DNA from: Bacteroidales bacterium UBA4772 | GTDB lineage: Bacteria; Bacteroidota; Bacteroidia; Bacteroidales; VadinHA17 | NCBI GenBank assembly: GCA_002403305.1 | Contig: DHHM01000024.1 | Coordinates: 54,036-109,285, forward strand | Reading direction: 5' to 3' | DNA length: 55,250 nucleotides | Shown here: in pieces, positions 1 through 8,226 of the stretch | Numbering within the stretch: the first letter of the stretch is position 1 | How the letters are laid out: each line of letters begins with the position of its first letter | Translations under genes and position numbers: made by a program | Notes under the pieces: model-generated | What the model saw: the letters and a program-made list of their open reading frames with translations, nothing else | Databases searched by the model: none | Told to the model about the DNA's origin: nothing

Positions 1-24
1 CATCGCAAATCGCACATCGCAAAT

Positions 25-1095
25 ATGTTGAAGAGCCTCTCACCTCTGATCCTGCTATTCTGCCTGACGATTCAAATTGCCGGCCAGCCGCCCGAGGGAT
101 ACTACAACAACGCCTCCGACCTCACTGGAAGAGCTCTCCAACAGTCGCTCCATGATATCATCGACGAACATACGCAGCTCGAATACAGCGACCTGTGGCA
201 ATGTTTCTCTACCACTGACGTCAGGAGTGACGGGGTAACCATATGGGATATCTATTCCGACATTCCCGGAGGGACTCCGGCATATGTCTACACCCTCTTC
301 AGCGGGCAGTGCGGCAACTACGACAGTGAGGGAGACTGCTACAACAGGGAGCACTCCTTCCCCAAAAGCTGGTTCAACGATGCGCTGCCGATGTATACCG
401 ATCTGTTCCATATCTACCCGACTGACGGCTGGGTGAACAACAAAAGAGGCAACCTGCCATATGGCGAAACCTCCTCGCCGTCCTGGACATCAACCAACGG
501 CAGCATGGTCGGCCCATCCTCGGTGGCAGGCTATGTCGGTGCCGTCTTTGAGCCTGTTGATGAGTTCAAGGGCGACCTGGCCCGTACCTTTTTCTATATG
601 GCCACACGATACTTCGGCGAAGACAGCCAGTGGCCCGGCAGTGACATGACCGACGGCGCAGCGCCGAAGCCCTGGGCGCTTGCGATGCTGCTTGCCTGGC
701 ACCGGGCAGACACCGTCAGCCTCAAGGAACGAAATCGCAACAACGAGGTACACAAATACCAGGGAAACCGCAACCCGTTCATCGACAATCCCCCGTACGC
801 CGAAAAGATATGGGGAACACTCAATGCCATTGAGGAGACTGCGGAGAACAGGGTTTCAATTACCCTCTACCCCAACCCGGCACATGACTATCTGAATATC
901 AGCATCTCAGGCTACGGGTGCAACCCAGCCGTGGCATATATCTATGATACCGGCGGATGCCCGGTGATGACGGCAACGGTTGAGGACAGCGTTACAACCA
1001 TCAGTACTGAAAGGCTTCCATCCGGTCTCTACTTCCTGCGTGTGGTATGTGAAGGACAGGTAGCCACCGGGGCATTTGTTGTTGCTTCCAGGTGA
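25..1095 (+). CDS. Secreted endonuclease I family nuclease with Type IX sorting domain
   Basis: A 356-residue secreted DNA/RNA endonuclease of the EndA/NucM (endonuclease I) family. Residues 1-20 form a signal peptide. The catalytic beta-beta-alpha-metal region is visible as NREHSFPKSWF (His110 as likely general base) followed by HIYPTDGWVNNKRGN near 129-143, which carries the metal-binding Asn. Residues about 277-356 (starting ITLYPNPAHDYLNI and ending in the conserved GLYFLRV pattern) are a Por-secretion-system C-terminal sorting domain, so the enzyme is probably exported by the Type IX system and anchored at or released from the surface. Likely role is digestion of extracellular nucleic acid. 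It stands alone on the plus strand; its neighbours are convergent. Confidence 0.93.
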   Translation: MLKSLSPLILLFCLTIQIAGQPPEGYYNNASDLTGRALQQSLHDIIDEHTQLEYSDLWQCFSTTDVRSDGVTIWDIYSDIPGGTPAYVYTLFSGQCGNYDSEGDCYNREHSFPKSWFNDALPMYTDLFHIYPTDGWVNNKRGNLPYGETSSPSWTSTNGSMVGPSSVAGYVGAVFEPVDEFKGDLARTFFYMATRYFGEDSQWPGSDMTDGAAPKPWALAMLLAWHRADTVSLKERNRNNEVHKYQGNRNPFIDNPPYAEKIWGTLNAIEETAENRVSITLYPNPAHDYLNISISGYGCNPAVAYIYDTGGCPVMTATVEDSVTTISTERLPSGLYFLRVVCEGQVATGAFVVASR

Positions 1096-1191
1096 TAGCC
1101 CTGAAGTATCGATGCTTCTCTAACCCTATTGAGAATGTATCAAAGGTAGCTATTCTTGATCCGGGCACCGGTCTGTAAGTGAATTCTTTAT

Positions 1192-1914
1192 TCATTCCGG
1201 ATCACTCCTGTTCTTAATCTTGTAATAGGTCTTGACAAGTTTCCCGAATTGCTTATCCCGCTTTCGTTTTTCTGCGACGGTAGACTGAAACCGTTCCTGC
1301 TCTTTCTGAATCTTCAGGTAGTTCTCGTAAGATTCCCTGCTGACACTTCCGTTGTTCACCGCTTCAATTACCGCACATCCTGCCTCACCCATATGACGGC
1401 AGTCGGGGAACCTGCATCTCTGAGCAAGCTCATGGATATCTTTAAATGTTGCTGTGATTCCGTCACCGTCATCAGTCACACCCGGTTCTTTCATGCCGGG
1501 AGTGTCAATGATAATACCTCCGTTTTCGAGAACAAAAAGCTCACGGTGTTCAGTCACATGTCTTCCCTTGTTGGTGCTGTGACTGATCTCCCGGTTTTGA
1601 GCACCTCCTTGTGTAGCAGGTTATTGATCAGTGTCGATTTGCCCACCCCCGATGAGCCGATCACACAGTAGGTCCTGCCCTTTTCCATGAAACTCAGGAT
1701 ACGGTCAATACCGTCGCGGGTGGTGTTGCTGAGGAGGATACAGTTCACTTGCCTTCCACGAAAAATCTTCACTCCCTGCCTTTTCTCTGAAAATCTCTAT
1801 CCTGTCGCTCTTCGTCAGTGGCACGTTGTGTGTGGCTAGCAATTGTTCCAGCGAATCATCTATAATCTGAAGCATAAATTCAATAAATCCGGTTATGCCC
1901 CATAAATTTGCCAC
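1192..1914 (-). pseudogene. rsgA: Broken rsgA (ribosome small-subunit GTPase A) remnant
   Basis: Remnant of the circularly permuted GTPase RsgA, which helps 30S maturation. The reading is split over three frames. The first carries only the end of the G-domain lead-in. The second carries the P-loop GSSGVGKST. The third carries the G3 motif IDTPGMKE and the C-terminal zinc knuckle with CRFPDCRHMGEAGC. Adding one base to the CCC run at 1590-1592 would restore KTGEISHSTNKGRHVTEH across the second break; removing one base from the CCC at 1774-1776 would join the first two pieces. The N-terminal OB-fold half, about 170 residues, is missing, so this is a genuine 5' truncation even if the indels are sequencing errors. 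A working rsgA copy should exist elsewhere. Confidence 0.85.
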
Positions 1915-2006
1915 GTTTTACCGATCCTTGCCTGTGCAGGTATCGCGCCACACTGGTTGTTCAAATTTCAGCCCCAAAATAACAAATTATATGTTGGATT
2001 GTTTCT

Positions 2007-2854
2007 TCACCCATGGATAGTTCCCGGAACATCCCTGACGTGCAGATCGACCTGCGGGAAAGGTATGGTAATGTTGTTCTCAATAAATTTCCTGTTAATT
2101 ATTTTCCTGATCTCACTCTTTATCTTCTCGATCCTGAATACATTATCACTGAAGAATAGCAGTTGGAAGTCAAGTGATGAGTTTCCGAAGTCGACAAAGC
2201 GTGCCTCGATATGTTCCTTGTTGCCAATCTCCGGATGTTCCAGCGCACTTGTCTCAAGCACTTTTACAACAAGGTCCACATCACTTCCGTAAGCAACTCC
2301 TACGTTGATCCGGAAGCGTGTCTTCTTCGACTGATGGCTCCAGTTGATCACTTTGTTTGTAGTTATGTAGGAGTTGGGAATAATCACCACAATGTCGTCA
2401 CGCGTCAGTCCCTTCGATGTGCGTATTCCTATCTCCTGAATTTTCACCACCACGCCGTCAACCTCCAGCACATCCCCGATTTTTGTTGTTCCTTCAATAA
2501 GCAGGATAATACCGGAGATGAAGTCGTTGAATGTCTGTTGCAGCCCTAGCCCGATACCCACAAGCAGCGCAGCAGAGCCGGCGAGGAGAACGGTGATGCT
2601 GATACCCAGGGTCTGCATCATAAAGAGAATCGAGATGATCCAGAGCAGGTACTTGATGATCTGGTAGAGCGAATATGCATTGCTCATCTCTATTCTCTCG
2701 AGACTCTTTTTTCTGAATATTGCTTTTCTGATCATCCAAAGCAAAAGTTTGGTTGCCAGAAATATCAGAACTACAATTAGCAGGGTTGAGACATGATCTC
2801 GTATTTTCCCACCCGGAGAATTACCGCTTCCAGGATATTTTTAATGGTTTCCAT
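2007..2854 (-). CDS. MscS-family mechanosensitive channel, one-base frameshift near N-terminus
   Basis: Small-conductance mechanosensitive channel of the inner membrane. From 2744 leftward the frame is intact for 245 residues and holds TM helices, the pore-lining Gly/Ala-rich helix (AGSAALLVGIGLGLQQTF) and the beta and alpha/beta cytoplasmic domains. There is no good start at that point. An ATG at 2854 opens a natural-looking N-terminus (METIKNILEAVIL) that runs out of frame at the TTTT run 2804-2807. One extra base there would fuse it to a further TM segment (STLLIVVLIFLATKLLLW) and then to the intact part. It is either a recent pseudogene or a homopolymer sequencing error. Expected role is turgor release on osmotic downshock. 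Confidence 0.8.
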
Positions 2855-3026
2855 CTATTGTTTACGGTCTGTGTTCTGTTGAGAAAGATACAAACTGATT
2901 TGACAATTTTTTACAGCCGCGACGGATTCCATCGGTTTTTTTTAGTCTGTAAGCGACTTTTCATAAGATCCGGGACACGGTCTCAAGACATCCAGGCAAT
3001 ACCGCGAAGCCGTATACAGAGAAGAT

Positions 3027-3065
3027 ATTTTCCATGGAGAAACAATATATTCCTCCATGGAAAAT
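3027..3065 (-). terminator. Perfect 13-bp stem-loop after the copper cluster
   Basis: Arms 3027-3039 and 3053-3065 are perfectly complementary around CCATGGAG, with a 13-base loop. It begins about 20 bases past the stop of the HMA gene, the last gene of the leftward copper cluster. There is no clean U-run after the stem on the minus strand, so it may be a weak terminator or a 3' mRNA stabiliser. Confidence 0.45.
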
Positions 3066-3084
3066 CTGCTGATCTGGTCTCCGG

Positions 3085-3432
3085 TCATTTCTTTTCAGGC
3101 TCGGTACGGTCATACTTGCAGCAAGCCGGAAGTTTTTCATAAACTTCATCTTTTGCTTTGTGCATGGGTGTATCATGGCCTGCATCCGCAATGGCCATCT
3201 GTACTTTGTGTACCGAGGTTTTTGTCGAATCAAAAGCGACAACCAGCATCCTGGTTTCCTGTACCCAGTCCGCTGCAGTCACTCCTTCAACCGATTTGGC
3301 TGCTGTTTCAATACGTGTTTCACACATTCCGCAGTTGCCTTTAACCTCAAATTTTTCTGTTTTTGCCTGTGCAAAAAGTGCACTTGTTCCAAGAAGGAAC
3401 AGACTTACTAAGCTAAAAATTTTTGTTTTCAT
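3085..3432 (-). CDS. Periplasmic heavy-metal-associated (HMA) domain protein
   Basis: A 115-residue exported protein: signal peptide to about residue 22 (FLLGTSALFAQ), then a single ferredoxin-like HMA domain with the Cu(I)-binding motif GNCGMC (Cys34, Cys37) and a further CC pair near the C-terminus (PACCKYD). HMA domains pass Cu(I) or similar soft metals between proteins; here it would act as a periplasmic copper carrier or chelator. It is the last gene of the copper cluster, 104 bases after the multicopper oxidase. The function is a family inference; the metal-binding Cys pair is visible directly. Confidence 0.85.
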   Translation of the reverse strand: MKTKIFSLVSLFLLGTSALFAQAKTEKFEVKGNCGMCETRIETAAKSVEGVTAADWVQETRMLVVAFDSTKTSVHKVQMAIADAGHDTPMHKAKDEVYEKLPACCKYDRTEPEKK

Positions 3433-3536
3433 ACTAATACAATTTTAAAGATTACTAATATTTTTACGTTTGATTACAGGCTTAAACGTGCACCTGTTTT
3501 TTATATTTATTTTCAGTTTGGCCTCTTAGGTTTTTT

Positions 3537-5828
3537 TTAAAACCTGACACTTAAGCCACCACCCCAACCATAAAGGTTATTATAATTAACCTGGATGGAA
3601 AAATTGCGGGATAGTATATAAGAAGCCCTGATTAGCCATTCATATTCACCCTCAAACCCTGTGTTGTCTTCTAAATCATTGACCCAGCCAAAGTCTGTCC
3701 GATATTCGTATTCTCCTTCCAGGAAAAACCGTGGAAACAGAAGAATTTCTTTATTAACGCGAACTCTTGGACGAAGCTGATTGTCTATACTCACATCAAC
3801 ATTGAACATGTAAGGTGTGAAATACTTTACACCTACTAATCCAACAGTGTTAAATTTATCGTAGGAATCGGGGATTACGTTTTCTGAATTAACACCTGCA
3901 TAAATTCTTACCCAGTCATTCAAATACCGGTTATAGCTAATTTCTATTTCTGAATTTTGGTTATAATCGCTTTCCACACGCAAATCAAATTCATTACGAA
4001 TACTGCTGGTTGTAACCCTTAATTCAGAGAAATTAGAACCTAATTGAGCCAAACCCCAGGAAAAATAATGGTCTGTTTCATCTAAAAGTTCCTTTACGGG
4101 GAAATCTTCCATTCGTTCATCCCCTGGTGTATCATAACTAATTACCCGGGCCATGCCACCCATCATATGGTAAAGTATGTGACAATGGAAAAACCAGTCG
4201 CCGTATTCTTCATTGGAAAACTCAATAGTTAATTTTTCCATTGGGGGTACATTTACTGAATGCTTTAAAGGCGAATGTTCACCTTTTTCGTTTATAACCC
4301 TGAAATAATGACCGTGAAGGTGCATCGGGTGATGCATCATGGTGAGGTTATTCAATGTGATCCGGGTAATCTCACCACCTTTAATTTTTATTTTGTCGGC
4401 CTCTGAAAGCGAGATGCCATTTAAACTCCACACGTAACGGTTCATATTGCCGGTAAGGTTTAGGAGCATTTCGTTTACCGGTATATCCGGATTATAAGAT
4501 GTTTTCTCTTTTGATTCAAGGAAATTGTAGTTAAAATACGTTATACGTTCATTGTAAGTAAAATCTCTGCTTGTATCTTTCTCCGGCATGGTGTTATGGT
4601 TCATGTGCCCCATATCCATGTCATCATTCATCGGCATATTATCTTCTTTGCTCATCTGGTCATTGTCCATATCCATCTGCATTTTCATGCCATATCTTTT
4701 CATCAGGAATTCCGGCGTTTTCTTCTTTTTATTTCCTATTAAAGCAGGTGCCCCCATTTTCATATCCATTTTTGCCATTTGCTTCATCATTTCCACTTTA
4801 TCGGGTCTGTGAATTACTTGTGCGGCAAATAATTTCCCACTGCCCAGATGAATGGTCGTGTGGCCGGAGCCATCCTGTGCCGTGGCAATAATTTCGAGTT
4901 TGCCTTCCGGAATGGTTACAATGACATCATAGGTTTCGGCAATGGCAAAGAGCAATCTGTTTTTGTGTACGGGTTGGACATCAACTCCATCGCCTGCAAC
5001 CACTGTTGGATTGCCTTCGCCAAAATCCATCCAATAATAAGTAGAGGCAGAAGCATTAATAAATCGCAGCCTGACTTTTTCCCCCGGTTTAAAATCCGGA
5101 TATTCGGCCTGTTTTTTTCCGTTACTTAAAAAGGCCGGATAATAAATATCTGCGATATCGGCCCCTTCCATCCGGTCACGCCACATCTTAAGCTGTGCCC
5201 CGAACCCTCTTTGCGCAATAGCCCTGCTCAACGGAACAGCTGTTCCTTTTTTAATTTGATACCACTCGTTGCGTCTCTTTAGGTTTCGCAACACATTCAT
5301 CGGTTTTTCATTGGTCCAGTCAGATAAAACCACTACCAAATCTTTGTCGTATTCCAGGGTTTTCTCTTTGGGTTGAATCATAATAGAACCATACACGCCT
5401 TTTTGTTCCTGTAACATGGTATGGGAGTGGTACCAATATGTGCCCGATTGATTGACAGGTATTCTGTATTGAAACGTAGCCCCGGGTTTAATTGGAGGTG
5501 TGGTCAGGTATGGAACACCATCAAAAAAGTTTGTAAGAATTAACCCATGCCAATGCACCGATGTTTCAACATCCATTTTATTGGTCACGTTAATTATAGC
5601 AAGGTCTCCTTCATTAAACTCAAGTACCGGCCCGGGAATACTTCCATTTATGGTCATAGCTTTTGCTGACACACCACCAAGGGTCATTTCATTTTGCTCA
5701 ATGGTAAGTTTATATTCCTTAACAGGCCTTCCTTCTTCATTTCTGTCATTGCCGTTTGTACCTGATTGGGCAAAAGTGATTTGTGAAATGAATAGTGTGC
5801 TCATAACTGCAATAATGCCATATTTCAT
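3537..5828 (-). CDS. Multicopper oxidase (CopA-like) fused to a CopB-like outer-membrane barrel
   Basis: A 763-residue two-part protein. A signal peptide (about 1-20) is followed by three cupredoxin domains with all four copper-ligand motifs: HWHG (92-95), WYHSH (132-136), HPMHLHGH (500-507) and HCHILYHM (from 548). Between them, about residues 350-425, is a Met/His-rich stretch typical of cuprous oxidases. From about 586 to the end the sequence is a run of alternating beta strands ending in an aromatic residue (SVRF), resembling the copper resistance protein B barrel. Expected role: oxidise Cu(I) to Cu(II) in the periplasm while tethered to, or feeding, an outer-membrane barrel. In Proteobacteria CopA and CopB are separate genes. 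Confidence 0.88.
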   Translation of the reverse strand: MKYGIIAVMSTLFISQITFAQSGTNGNDRNEEGRPVKEYKLTIEQNEMTLGGVSAKAMTINGSIPGPVLEFNEGDLAIINVTNKMDVETSVHWHGLILTNFFDGVPYLTTPPIKPGATFQYRIPVNQSGTYWYHSHTMLQEQKGVYGSIMIQPKEKTLEYDKDLVVVLSDWTNEKPMNVLRNLKRRNEWYQIKKGTAVPLSRAIAQRGFGAQLKMWRDRMEGADIADIYYPAFLSNGKKQAEYPDFKPGEKVRLRFINASASTYYWMDFGEGNPTVVAGDGVDVQPVHKNRLLFAIAETYDVIVTIPEGKLEIIATAQDGSGHTTIHLGSGKLFAAQVIHRPDKVEMMKQMAKMDMKMGAPALIGNKKKKTPEFLMKRYGMKMQMDMDNDQMSKEDNMPMNDDMDMGHMNHNTMPEKDTSRDFTYNERITYFNYNFLESKEKTSYNPDIPVNEMLLNLTGNMNRYVWSLNGISLSEADKIKIKGGEITRITLNNLTMMHHPMHLHGHYFRVINEKGEHSPLKHSVNVPPMEKLTIEFSNEEYGDWFFHCHILYHMMGGMARVISYDTPGDERMEDFPVKELLDETDHYFSWGLAQLGSNFSELRVTTSSIRNEFDLRVESDYNQNSEIEISYNRYLNDWVRIYAGVNSENVIPDSYDKFNTVGLVGVKYFTPYMFNVDVSIDNQLRPRVRVNKEILLFPRFFLEGEYEYRTDFGWVNDLEDNTGFEGEYEWLIRASYILSRNFSIQVNYNNLYGWGGGLSVRF

Positions 5829-5941
5829 ATTATGACTCCTTTTTCGTTTTTGAGTTTAAACTGCATGAATTTATGAGGTTACTCCGAAAAGTCCATCTTG
5901 CATTTTTGGCAAGTAGTGCCTAATCGAAGTAACCTTAAAAA

Positions 5942-6469
5942 TTACTTCCTAATACCTTTAAAATGTAAATCATCCGAGGCATCACTCCTGTTCATTTGGA
6001 AAGTATATGAAAAACTGTGATTTTTCAAATCAAACCCCCCAAAGTGTTCATCACCATTATGATGTTCCTCATTCATGTGGTGCATCCATTCGGTTTCACC
6101 CTTATGCATATCCTCCATCATACCTCTCATGTGGCCCTCACCGAGAATGTGGCTGTACATTTTTTCAAATTCATCGCCGGTGTAACAAACGTATGCGCTG
6201 TCGTTATCCATATAATAATTCATCACAAAAGTGGTATCGAAATTTTCTGAATAGCAATGCACCTGAATTTCGTTTTCACCGGTAACTATAATTTCAGAAA
6301 CAGAGGTTTTACTTTCTGTGGTTCCATCGGTACTTTCAGTTTGCAAACCGGTTACGGTGCCTTCATAAACACCTTCAATGATTGGCTTATTGGTTTCTTT
6401 AGTTTGACAAGCTGTAAGCAAAACCAATAATGCTACAGCCATTCCTGATAGTTTTACCAAATATTCCAT
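5942..6469 (-). CDS. Met/His-rich lipoprotein, probable copper binder
   Basis: A 175-residue lipoprotein: hydrophobic signal followed by a lipobox LLTAC (Cys21). The body is a small beta-rich domain; residues about 108-145 hold many His and Met (HMRGMMEDMHKGETEWMHHM and a following HH/H cluster), suitable for binding Cu(I)/Ag(I). It lies between the ATPase remnant and the multicopper oxidase on the same strand. I do not recognise a named family. The copper role rests on composition and context. Confidence 0.65.
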   Translation of the reverse strand: MEYLVKLSGMAVALLVLLTACQTKETNKPIIEGVYEGTVTGLQTESTDGTTESKTSVSEIIVTGENEIQVHCYSENFDTTFVMNYYMDNDSAYVCYTGDEFEKMYSHILGEGHMRGMMEDMHKGETEWMHHMNEEHHNGDEHFGGFDLKNHSFSYTFQMNRSDASDDLHFKGIRK

Positions 6470-6494
6470 AGTTATATCTATTAAATAAACTCAA

Positions 6495-7418
6495 TTAAAC
6501 TGTTCTCAATCTTAATGCATTAGAAATCACCGACACTGAGCTAAAACTCATTGCGGCAGCAGCGATTATCGGGCTGAGCAAAATTCCGAAAAACGGAAAC
6601 AGTATTCCGGCTGCAACCGGATGTTCGCTGCTGGCATCAACTGAAGCGGCAATCGCGAGAATCTCATTTTCGTTTAAATCGCCAAATGAGTGAAAAGATT
6701 TTAATGCTGGTTTTCCTTCGGTTATTGTCCCGGTTTTGTCGATAATAAGGGTATTTACTTTGTTCATTTCTTCAATAGCGCGGGCATCTTTTACCAGTAC
6801 TCCCGATTGTGCCATCCGTCCCGAACCTACCATGATGGAGATGGGTGTTGCCAACAGCAATTCTATCCATCCACAAACTTTCTTAGGTGCAATTTCTTCC
6901 AATTGAAGAAAGCTGAAAAACTCTGACATAGCGATGATAAATACCGGAATGCTAAAAGCCAGTGCTACCCGGAATTTTTTAGCCATTTTCTTATAGGCTT
7001 TTTCTTCCTCGCTGGTTTCTTCTGCTGTTTCAGAAACCAAATCCATACCGCATTTCGGGCAACTGCCCGGATGGTTTTGTTTCACTTCCGGATGCATTGG
7101 GCAGAAATAGATGGTTTTCTTGTTACCCGGTACCGGTTTTGTATCTTCTTTCTTAAGGTGCATTCCGCAGACAGGGCAATCGCCGGATTCGTCATATGTT
7201 TTATCGCCTTCACAGCGCATAGGGCAATAATACATTCCACCACTCACCTTATGGGCTTTATGGGAATGTTCATGCCCGTGTTGATCTTGATTGTTGCCAA
7301 CACTATTTACGGGGCCAAGGAGCATATTGCATACCGGGCAATTCCCGGGATGGTCATAAAATATGTCACCCTCACAATTCATGGGGCAGTAAAATTTGTT
7401 ATGCTCTATTTCTTCCAT
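6495..7418 (-). pseudogene. Collapsed copper P1B-ATPase with two in-frame deletions
   Basis: A 307-residue in-frame relic of a copper-exporting P1B-type ATPase that normally exceeds 700 residues. It keeps three N-terminal heavy-metal-binding CPM..C..C repeats (near 11-31, 65-86, 106-125), a first TM segment, the phosphorylation motif DKTGT (227-231) and the family's C-terminal hydrophobic end (PFFGILLSPIIAAAAMS). It lacks most membrane helices, the actuator domain, the CPC metal site and nearly all of the ATP-binding domain. The two junctions fall at LATP (189-192) and PVAAGI (267-272), motifs that normally occur twice in the intact family, so the deletions look like recombination between short repeats. 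It cannot pump metal; the metal-binding repeats might still act as a chelator. Confidence 0.8.
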
Positions 7419-7627
7419 TTATAAAATTTTTATCAGAAACCGATGTCCTTTTCTTCATTTCGTACTCCTCTTTGGCAATCTCGCCCCTGACGTATCTTTC
7501 GTTGAGTGATTAAATGATTTATTATGTTGTCATTACAAAATTACAAGAGGTTGCTCGTTAGAATATTACATCTTTTATTGAATGATTTACATAATTTTAA
7601 TGAATTCATATATCGATTATTTTACTA

Positions 7628-7969
7628 TTAAATGGAAAGAATTCCTGATTCATCATTGCGTACTTTGTACACTTCTTCCACCGGAGAAACAGTAATCATG
7701 CCATCCCCACGGTAGCCTGTCCGACCGTTCTTCCTGATCAGTTCGATGACCGGCCGGACATGTTCATCGGCTACAAGGATTTCCAGTTTGATCACTTTAT
7801 AGGCATCAGCAAAAGGATATTTTTCACTGATGTGTTCTTTTTCGTGGTCGGAATACTGACCGGTTCCTTCACATTCCACAAAGGTCATGCAGCAGTAGCC
7901 AGCCTGGTTCAAGGCACTGTAGACTTCTTCTGCTTTTCTGCGCCTTATAAAGGCTTTTATTAGTTTCAT
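7628..7969 (-). CDS. PII-like signalling protein of the copper efflux operon
   Basis: A 113-residue protein with the PII (GlnB/GlnK) fold pattern: beta strand KLIKAFIRRRK, helix EEVYSALNQAG, a T-loop-like stretch around 35-55, then LEILVADEHVRPVIELIRKNGRTGYRGDGMITV, which matches the PII C-terminal signature. The uridylylated Tyr context of true GlnB is not seen, and the loop instead has Cys27, Cys28 and Cys34 (YCCMTFVECEG). It lies directly behind the CusB-like and small membrane genes with only 28 bases between. PII-like proteins are known regulators of transporters; here it may sense metal or nucleotide and modulate the pump. Not a nitrogen regulator by context. Confidence 0.72.
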   Translation of the reverse strand: MKLIKAFIRRRKAEEVYSALNQAGYCCMTFVECEGTGQYSDHEKEHISEKYPFADAYKVIKLEILVADEHVRPVIELIRKNGRTGYRGDGMITVSPVEEVYKVRNDESGILSI

Positions 7970-7997
7970 GATATTTAAATTTTATTCAACATTATAT

Positions 7998-8216
7998 TTA
8001 CTTCATTTTATCAGGTTCACTTTTGTTTTCAGGACAATCTGCCAGATCTTTCAACTGGCATTTGGAACAAGCCCCGTCTTTGTCAAGACTACCGTCTTCA
8101 AGTGCACAAGAATGAACAGTAAATTCTGCATCAGGGTCAAACCACATTTTTATTCCAAATGCCAGCATAACGATGGTTACTAGAATGATTGATACAATTA
8201 ATATCTTGATGAACAT
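7998..8216 (-). CDS. Small single-pass membrane protein of the Cus cluster
   Basis: A 72-residue protein with one N-terminal TM helix (about 3-22) and a short periplasmic tail with four Cys (HSCALEDGS.., ACSKCQLKD, DCPEN). I chose the ATG at 8216, which precedes the TM helix; an upstream in-frame ATG at 8276 would add an unlikely polar leader inside the CusB gene. The start overlaps nothing but lies only 10 bases after the CusB stop, so it is translated with the efflux genes. Cys spacing suggests metal binding. No named family recognised. Confidence 0.65.
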   Translation of the reverse strand: MFIKILIVSIILVTIVMLAFGIKMWFDPDAEFTVHSCALEDGSLDKDGACSKCQLKDLADCPENKSEPDKMK

Positions 8217-8226
8217 AGCGCAAAAA

